Origin: Pirellulales bacterium | GTDB taxonomy: Bacteria > Planctomycetota > Planctomycetia > Pirellulales > UBA1268 | Reading direction: 5' to 3' | DNA length: 64,000 bases | Assembly: GCA_016779265.1 (NCBI GenBank) | Contig: JADHNY010000010.1 | Coordinates: 1 to 64,000 of the forward strand | Part shown: positions 59,076-64,000 of the stretch, one piece after another | Position numbering within the stretch: position 1 is the first letter of the stretch | How the letters are laid out: every line of letters begins with the position of its first letter | Notes under the pieces: model-generated | Databases searched by the model: none | What the model saw: only the letters and a program-made list of their open reading frames with translations | What the model was told of the DNA's origin: nothing | Translations under genes and position numbers: made by a program

Positions 59076-61118
59076 TCAGGCGTACTGTTCGGGCGAGCCG
59101 TTGGGAAGGTTGTCATCAAACGCTTCGCCGTCTGGAGCTTCGAGCGACTCCGTGCGAAAGCGTGACGCTTCGACGTTGAGCTCGCGGATCGCTCGCCGCA
59201 AGGCATCGAGTGAGCCTGCGAAGATGGTCATCGATGCCGATGACGCGCCCGCCCCCTCGGTGAGCGTCTCGATGGTATCCCGAATCTGCCGCGCGCCTTG
59301 GGACTGCGCCTGCATTCCTTCGTGCACATGCTCCAAGGCCTGTGTCACGGTCTGCACGGGCTCAATCACACGGCCAAGCTGCTCGCTGACATCAGCAACC
59401 TCACCGATTCTCTGGCCCACTTCGCCACGGAACCGATCCATTTCCATCGTGCCACTGGAGACCGCGGCCTGCATGTCGCGGACCATCCGCTCGATATCTT
59501 TGGTGGCCAGGGCTGTTTGGTCGGCGAGTCGGCGGATTTCTTGGGCCACAATTCGGAACCCCCGACCACTCTCGCCCGCCTTCTCCGCCTCAATCGTGGC
59601 ATTCACAGAAAGCAGGTTTGTCTGATCGGCCACCTTCGCGATCGTGGTCACGACGGAGGTGATGCCGGCTGCACGCTGGCTGATCGTGGAGAGCTTGCGA
59701 GTGAAGGCGTTCATCGCCTCGTCGAGTTTCTGCATCGACTCGGTCATTGACGCGAGCCCATCGCGGCCTGCGTCGGCCACACCTGCAGCTTCACGGGCCA
59801 CCTGCGTCACTCGGCTGGTGCTCTCAAGCAGCTGCTCACTGGTGGCAGAGATCTGACTCACCGCCGCCGACACCTCTGAGGCACTCTCACTGAAGCTCCG
59901 CACGCTACGGTCTTGCCGGGTGAGTGCCTCGGCGGCATCTGCCTCCACGCTGGAAAGCCGCTCGCCCGCGGACTGAATGCGACCGATGAGTCCGCCGAGT
60001 CCACGTGTCATCGTGTCGAGCGCGTCGAGCAGCCGGTCAATCTCAAGCGTGCTCGACGGTGCGACCGTTGCCGTCAGGTCACCTGCCGCAATCGATTCGG
60101 CAACCTCGACTGCCAGTCGTACCGGACTGGTAATAGACCGTGCGAGCCACAGCGAAGCGAGCATGCCGGGAATCCCAATCACGACCGCCGAGGCAACCGC
60201 TGCAGCTGCCTGCCAGATCAACACATCTCGGCTTGCCTCGGTCGAAACCGACACGAGAACCGCACCGCCCGCTCGCCCATCAGCTCGTCGCACGGGGGAA
60301 GCCACGCGGTAACTCAGCCCGGTAAACCGTCCCGCTGGCCGACCACTGCCAATAGCGTCTTGGAGCAGGGCGGCATCTGCCTCGTCGAGGGGAGCCCCGC
60401 GATCACTGGCCATCCCGCCGCCATCGACCCGTCGACTGACTTTGGCTGCCAGTTGCTCGTCAAAGATCTGCACCTCTTCCACCTGCCCTCCGGCGAGCTC
60501 CGAGACGAGGCGGGCCAGGCCGAGGTTCTCGTCGAGTCGCTCGAGGAAGAAGGCCTCAATGCCAACCTGCACAATCCGTGGCTTGTCGATACCACCGACA
60601 CCGACGTACTTGAAGATACGGTCGTCGATCTCGCGCTTACGGGCTTCCTGGACAACCGCTGCGGCTTCTTGCTCAATCAGACGGTAGAAGACATGCGCCT
60701 GCGGCTGCGTTTCGGAGTCGTTGAGAAAACGAAAGTCACCGATGTCGGCTGTTGTCAGGTAGGCCAATCCTTCCTCGTCGGTGGCCAGGATTTCGATGCC
60801 AAATCGGCCGGCGGTCTCCTTGAGGGCCTGCTCGATCCGCTCTGGCGGCATGCCAGCTTCTTCACCGAGGGCAACGAGATGCGCGGCGAGGGTAGCCTCC
60901 ACCTTCATCTGCTCGGCGATCTCCTCTTCGACCAAACTCGGCACGTCTTCTGCAAATGCCGTGGCTCTGGCGAGAAGGTCAGCGATCTCGTCACCACCCA
61001 CCCGTGCCTGCTCGAGCACGGCCTGACGGCCGGCGTAGGTCTGCAGGAGGGTTGTGACCACCACTGCCGCAAGAACCAGCAGTGTGGTGGTCAGTGCGAT
61101 TTTGGAGCGGAGCGACAT
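59076..61118 (-). CDS. WspA-like methyl-accepting chemotaxis receptor
   Basis: About 680 residues; ATG 61118 (MSLRSKIAL) is chosen over an in-frame ATG 14 codons earlier. One membrane helix (about 6-26), a large extracytoplasmic sensing domain (about 35-305), a second membrane helix (about 315-340), a HAMP-like linker and a long coiled-coil signalling domain. The hairpin tip reads VADQTNLLSVNATIEAEKA and continues GESGRGFRIVAQEIRRLADQT, closest to receptors of the Wsp type that steer non-motility outputs such as c-di-GMP or biofilm. No cheA, cheW or response-regulator gene is nearby, so it must act on a distant pathway. Confidence 0.9.
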   Translation of the reverse strand: MSLRSKIALTTTLLVLAAVVVTTLLQTYAGRQAVLEQARVGGDEIADLLARATAFAEDVPSLVEEEIAEQMKVEATLAAHLVALGEEAGMPPERIEQALKETAGRFGIEILATDEEGLAYLTTADIGDFRFLNDSETQPQAHVFYRLIEQEAAAVVQEARKREIDDRIFKYVGVGGIDKPRIVQVGIEAFFLERLDENLGLARLVSELAGGQVEEVQIFDEQLAAKVSRRVDGGGMASDRGAPLDEADAALLQDAIGSGRPAGRFTGLSYRVASPVRRADGRAGGAVLVSVSTEASRDVLIWQAAAAVASAVVIGIPGMLASLWLARSITSPVRLAVEVAESIAAGDLTATVAPSSTLEIDRLLDALDTMTRGLGGLIGRIQSAGERLSSVEADAAEALTRQDRSVRSFSESASEVSAAVSQISATSEQLLESTSRVTQVAREAAGVADAGRDGLASMTESMQKLDEAMNAFTRKLSTISQRAAGITSVVTTIAKVADQTNLLSVNATIEAEKAGESGRGFRIVAQEIRRLADQTALATKDIERMVRDMQAAVSSGTMEMDRFRGEVGQRIGEVADVSEQLGRVIEPVQTVTQALEHVHEGMQAQSQGARQIRDTIETLTEGAGASSASMTIFAGSLDALRRAIRELNVEASRFRTESLEAPDGEAFDDNLPNGSPEQYA

Positions 61119-61217
61119 GCGGGGGGCATCTCCGGCGGGTGGACTCTCGGCACACGCCAAGACTCAGGCAAACCTAGCCCGGGGGGCGTGCCGCCGCCAC
61201 TCCACCACACCGAATGT

Positions 61218-61502
61218 CTAGGGCTCAATCACGGCCAGGGGAGCGATCGGAACCAACGGAGCAAGGTCGAGCTGTGGGGAGTCGCTCTCTGCGGCGGCCG
61301 GCACAGGGGGCGTGTGGGCCACCGCTGGCCGACGGATCGCACCGGCCACCAGGCAGCCGAAGATCGGCAGCAGTACCCAGACAGGCGCGATCACCCAGGG
61401 GAGCCAAACGGCCGGTCCATCGCCACCCTGAGGCGTGTGGTGGCCGCTCACGAACGGTCGCCCCCGGGGCATGCTCTCAGCAGATGGTGTGGCAGGCGGC
61501 AT
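61218..61502 (-). CDS. Small single-helix membrane protein of unknown function
   Basis: A 94-residue protein starting at ATG 61502 four bases after AGGAG; the longer minus frame to 61667 runs into the tRNA gene and is not used. It has a Pro/Gly-rich N-terminus, one membrane helix (VWLPWVIAPVWVLLPIFGCL region, about residues 32-55) and an Ala/Pro/Leu-rich tail. No family recognised. It sits between the receptor and tRNA-Leu on the same strand. Confidence 0.5.
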   Translation of the reverse strand: MPPATPSAESMPRGRPFVSGHHTPQGGDGPAVWLPWVIAPVWVLLPIFGCLVAGAIRRPAVAHTPPVPAAAESDSPQLDLAPLVPIAPLAVIEP

Positions 61503-61638
61503 GACGCTCCTCGCTAGTAATCGACAGAAGGGGAGTACCGCGGAGCAGGCCGGCGGATCAAGCCCAACCGTCGCCACTGTATCGGGCCACGAAAGAGCTG
61601 TAACAGGCCGTGAAGAGAGCGCCGCGAAGAGAGCGGAG

Positions 61639-61724
61639 TGGCCGAGGCGGGGCTCGAACCCGCACACCCCTTACGGGATACGGGATTTTAAGTCCCGTGC
61701 GTCTGCCAGTTTCGCCACTCGGCC
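61639..61724 (-). tRNA. tRNA-Leu, anticodon UAA
   Basis: 86-nt class II tRNA on the minus strand. A 7-bp acceptor stem (GGCCGAG/CTCGGCC), a D-arm with AAACTGGCAGA, an anticodon stem CGGGA/TCCCG with loop CTTAAAA (anticodon TAA), a long variable arm (TATCCCGTAAGGGGTGT) and a T-arm GCGGG-TTCGAGC-CCCGC are all present. The 3' CCA is not encoded. It is a complete single gene; no other tRNA is nearby. Confidence 0.98.
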
Positions 61725-61744
61725 GGAGGGGATCCTTGCGACGA

Positions 61745-61774
61745 GTTGTACGACCCGCCGTTGGCCGACTGCAA
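61745..61774 (-). promoter_or_regulatory. Candidate promoter of tRNA-Leu
   Basis: On the minus strand TTGCAG (61774-61769) and TACAAC (61750-61745) are separated by 18 bp, with the mature tRNA 5' end about 20 bp downstream. Moderate match only. Confidence 0.35.
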
Positions 61775-61897
61775 TGCCTGCTTGGAAATGCAGCCGCCTC
61801 CCCGAGGCAGGTGCGACCTGCTACAAACCCTTGGACGGAATAAGAGCGTCCCTCGGCAGTTCTTTGCCAGCGAGCCCCCAGCCCAAGGATTCCCAGC

Positions 61898-62404
61898 GTG
61901 CACGCGTCGACTGCCCAGACTGCCCCGCCACCGGGTATGGATGGATTTCTGGGGTCGCGGGCGTCGCTGGGAACAGACCTGGTTTTTGTCGCCCTATTTG
62001 CAGTGTTGCCACTGCTGGCCTTTGGTGTGCAGCTGGCGCGTCGGCGTCAGTATCGCTGGCATAAGGCGATGCAGCTCGGAATCGCCTCCGCTCTGCTCGC
62101 AGCGATCATCGTCTTTGAAATCGACATGCGGTTCGTCAGCGGCTGGAAGCCGCGGGCGGTGACGAGCCCCTGGTGGCCAGGCGGCGTCTGGACCGCCCTG
62201 AGCATCCATCTGTTCTTTGCCATCTCGACCGTGCTGCTCTGGATCTGGGTGGTCTGGGAGGCGTTGCGACGTTTTCCGACCCCACCAGCACCTGCGGCAC
62301 ACAGCCGTCGCCATCGCGTCATGGGGCGTCTGGCCGCTGCCGATCTGCTGCTGACGTCACTGACCGGCTGGATCTTCTACTGGTTTGCCTTCGTGGCCAG
62401 CTGA
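61898..62404 (+). CDS. DUF420 membrane protein
   Basis: A 168-residue integral membrane protein with four helices. The block RYRWHKAMQLGIASALL-type with a conserved His and the later LSIHLFFAISTVLLW and RHRVMGRLAAADLLLTSLTG segments fit DUF420, a family usually linked to cytochrome c oxidase assembly or function. GTG 61898 is preceded by AAGGA eight bases upstream; ATG 61937 is an alternative start. It converges with tatC, overlapping it by 28 bp at the 3' ends. Confidence 0.85.
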   Translation: MHASTAQTAPPPGMDGFLGSRASLGTDLVFVALFAVLPLLAFGVQLARRRQYRWHKAMQLGIASALLAAIIVFEIDMRFVSGWKPRAVTSPWWPGGVWTALSIHLFFAISTVLLWIWVVWEALRRFPTPPAPAAHSRRHRVMGRLAAADLLLTSLTGWIFYWFAFVAS

Positions 62405-63411
62405 CGCTCAGGCTCCGTCGGCCTGGGAAGCCAGCGACACAGGGCGTAGCCGCCGAAGTAGAGCAGGCACAGCGGCACCGCCAGGAAGAGCATGCTGTAA
62501 GGGTCGGCCGGCGTCAGGATCGCTGAGACGACAAAGATGCCGACGACGGCTGTTCGCCACTGTGACGCGTAGGCGGACGCATCGAAGACGCCAATCCGCT
62601 CCATGAAGAGCATCACCAGCGGCAGCTGGAATCCAATGCCAAAGCCGATCGGCAGAAGCAGCACAAAGCTCAGCCACTCGGTGATGCGAGGGTCCGGGTC
62701 GAGCCCCAGCCACTCATTGAATGCCAGCAGGTAAGCAAGCACGAAGTCGAACACGAAGAAGAAGGCGAGAGCGACACCTGCCAGGAAGAGTCCCGTGCTA
62801 AACGGCAGGAAGACATGCACATACCGCTTCTCGTGCGGATAGAGTCCGGCCGCAACAAAGCTCCAGAGCTGGTAGAAGATCCACGGACTCGACAGCACCA
62901 CGCCGACAACGATGGCAGCCTTCACGTAAATCGCGAACGCCTCTTGAGCGCTGAGCGTGGTGATGGTGACTCGCGAGTCGCGTTCGAGAGGCTGCCAGAG
63001 CACCACGGGAACAAGCGTGTCGAGCGGAAAGGTCCCCTCTGTGCTCCCCACCTCGTCGGCCGACCGGCCGAGCCGATCGACATGCATTTCCCGGACTTCA
63101 AACGACATCCCACGTCGCGTGACCGCATCGGTCATTTCTTCGACGGTGTATGGGATGCCTGCCGAATCGGGCGTGCGGGGCTGCCACTCCTCGACCACAC
63201 GCTGTGACTGACTGATGTAGTAGTCGCCGAGCGCCCGGCGAAGCGGCTGCTCGATCAGGTGCACCACGTCGCGGCCGAGCAGAAACCCGATCACCACACC
63301 AATGAGCAGGCCGATCGAGGCCCGAATCAGACACGACCGCAACTCTTCGAGGTGTTCCCCGAAGGTCATCGTCGAGCTTTGGAAGAGATCTTCGTCGTGC
63401 GTGCGGGCCAT
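62377..63411 (-). CDS. tatC: Sec-independent protein translocase subunit TatC with long periplasmic insert
   Basis: A 344-residue inner-membrane core of the twin-arginine export pathway. ATG 63411 (MARTHDEDLF) is taken; the longer frame reaches back across the divergent promoter. Family blocks are TMTFGEHLEELRSCL at the N-terminus (signal-peptide binding), FPFSTG-like and FQLPLVMLFMERIG, and the closing VVSAILTPADPYSMLFLAVPLCLLYFGGYA. Six membrane helices are visible. Between helix 1 and 2 the first extracytoplasmic loop has about 100 residues (30-40 in E. coli). tatA/B are not in the window. Confidence 0.93.
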   Translation of the reverse strand: MARTHDEDLFQSSTMTFGEHLEELRSCLIRASIGLLIGVVIGFLLGRDVVHLIEQPLRRALGDYYISQSQRVVEEWQPRTPDSAGIPYTVEEMTDAVTRRGMSFEVREMHVDRLGRSADEVGSTEGTFPLDTLVPVVLWQPLERDSRVTITTLSAQEAFAIYVKAAIVVGVVLSSPWIFYQLWSFVAAGLYPHEKRYVHVFLPFSTGLFLAGVALAFFFVFDFVLAYLLAFNEWLGLDPDPRITEWLSFVLLLPIGFGIGFQLPLVMLFMERIGVFDASAYASQWRTAVVGIFVVSAILTPADPYSMLFLAVPLCLLYFGGYALCRWLPRPTEPERQLATKANQ

Positions 63412-63518
63412 TGGTCGTCCAAGAGCGAGGCAGAGTCCGTCAGCGGACCTCCTTCGATTTATACTCCAAAGATCAATCCATTCAGCCCCACTGCCCCTCA
63501 GCCCCGGGAAGCAGGCCC

Positions 63519-64000
63519 GTGAGCGAGTTGCGTTTCTCCCTGATCGACCGGCGTGGCTGTTGCTGTTGGTGGCAGCGGAGCAGGGCAGGCCTGTTGGCGA
63601 TGGCAGTGGCAGCGATCGTGGGAAGCCCCGCGACGACGAAGGTTGCAGCTGAGCCGCTGTTTCCACCAGCCGTGCTGCCGGTGAGCCTCTACGCCGCGGT
63701 CGCCGAAGCCTGCCGGCAGGTGGAGGCTGCTGACACGCCTGCCACAGTGGCGGTCGCGCACGCCACGCTCGACCGCCTCAGCGAGCGACAGCAGCAGGCG
63801 ACACGGGCCTGGCTCCTGCCAGCGGAAAACTGTTCGGAACTGCTCGGCCGTCTTGGTGGTCTCTGCGACACCCCTGACGGCGTGCTGATCCCGTTCGAGC
63901 GGCTGACTAGGCGGCTCCGCTGGCAGCTGGTGACGACGTGCAGTGCTGACGACAGCCTATCGGAGGCGTCGCAGCGGCAGCTCCGTGCAGCGATTGAGAG
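63519..64000 (+). CDS. Secreted protein of unknown function, 3' end cut by window
   Basis: An open plus-strand frame from GTG 63519 to the window end (160 codons seen). GGGAAG seven bases upstream supports the start. Basic, Cys/Trp-rich N-terminus, then a hydrophobic segment (LLAMAVAAIVGSP) that looks like a signal peptide, then an Ala/Arg/Glu-rich helical domain with no motif I recognise. It is divergent from tatC. Only the N-terminal part is visible, so no function can be offered. Confidence 0.6.
   Translation, partial: MSELRFSLIDRRGCCCWWQRSRAGLLAMAVAAIVGSPATTKVAAEPLFPPAVLPVSLYAAVAEACRQVEAADTPATVAVAHATLDRLSERQQQATRAWLLPAENCSELLGRLGGLCDTPDGVLIPFERLTRRLRWQLVTTCSADDSLSEASQRQLRAAIE

Noticed and set aside
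59913-61517. 534-codon plus-strand ORF
   Set aside because: Antisense to the chemotaxis receptor, whose signalling motif is unmistakable; translation rich in Arg, Gly and Cys with no fold signal.
61505-61667. Longer version of the small membrane protein
   Set aside because: Its start would lie within the tRNA-Leu gene; ATG 61502 has a good ribosome site.

Overview
This 64 kb window reads as a stretch of chromosome from a high-GC planctomycete, most likely of the Pirellulales type. I infer this from gene families rather than from a marker gene. They include a secreted cytochrome c/propeller/cupredoxin fusion, a DUF1080+ThuA protein, a DUF1570 zincin, very large secreted PQQ-type propeller proteins, a MoxR/DUF58/BatA-type operon, and many genes lacking a clear Shine-Dalgarno. 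No insertion sequence, prophage, CRISPR array, integrase or rRNA was found. One tRNA is present: Leu(UAA), minus strand.

Layout. 0-5.5 kb (minus): a truncated alpha/beta hydrolase, a small membrane protein, and a giant TIM-barrel/cytochrome c/propeller/cupredoxin fusion. 5.8-7.5 kb: inositol-3-phosphate synthase and an HU-type DNA-binding protein, tail to tail around a terminator. 7.8-12.6 kb: a 1605-residue secreted propeller protein. 12.7-33 kb (plus): a secreted toroid protein, then an almost gapless operon. In order it holds moxR ATPase, DUF58, a BatA-like VWA protein, a second VWA protein, a large membrane protein, a Gly-Gln-Gln repeat coiled-coil protein, two secreted proteins, three consecutive trypsin/HtrA-type genes and an RluA-type pseudouridine synthase. 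Only the first protease gene keeps a complete catalytic triad. 33-34.4 kb (minus): a photolyase-like flavoprotein whose two domains appear to be in swapped order.

34.4-37 kb: a nitrogen module (ammonium transporter, then PII) behind a good sigma-54 (-24/-12) promoter candidate. The PII protein lacks Tyr51, the uridylylation site. 37-40.6 kb: two TIM-barrel isomerase-like genes around a UbiA prenyltransferase, and a [2Fe-2S] ferredoxin. 40.6-46.1 kb: DUF1080-ThuA, a membrane-anchored coiled-coil protein with a BRCT-like tail, a DUF1570 metallopeptidase and a HEAT-repeat lipoprotein. 46.5-49.4 kb: a toroid-fold membrane protein and a DisA-type diadenylate cyclase. 49.4-56.5 kb: a housekeeping block, polA-coaE-rho-ribH-nusB-ftsY, linking DNA repair, coenzyme A, transcription termination/antitermination, riboflavin and membrane targeting. 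56.8-58.3 kb: an outer-membrane barrel protein with a strong terminator. 58.5-64 kb: a secreted thioredoxin-fold protein, a WspA-like receptor, a small membrane protein, tRNA-Leu, DUF420, TatC with a large extracytoplasmic insert, and the start of a secreted protein.

The best candidate for an under-described system is the 13.9-32.3 kb operon. It joins a MoxR chaperone-type ATPase and VWA adaptors to membrane and secreted scaffold proteins, one intact HtrA-like protease and two catalytically eroded relatives. This suggests an envelope protein-maturation or quality-control machine. Positions and motifs were read from the sequence; family assignments come from recognisable motifs; no database search was run.
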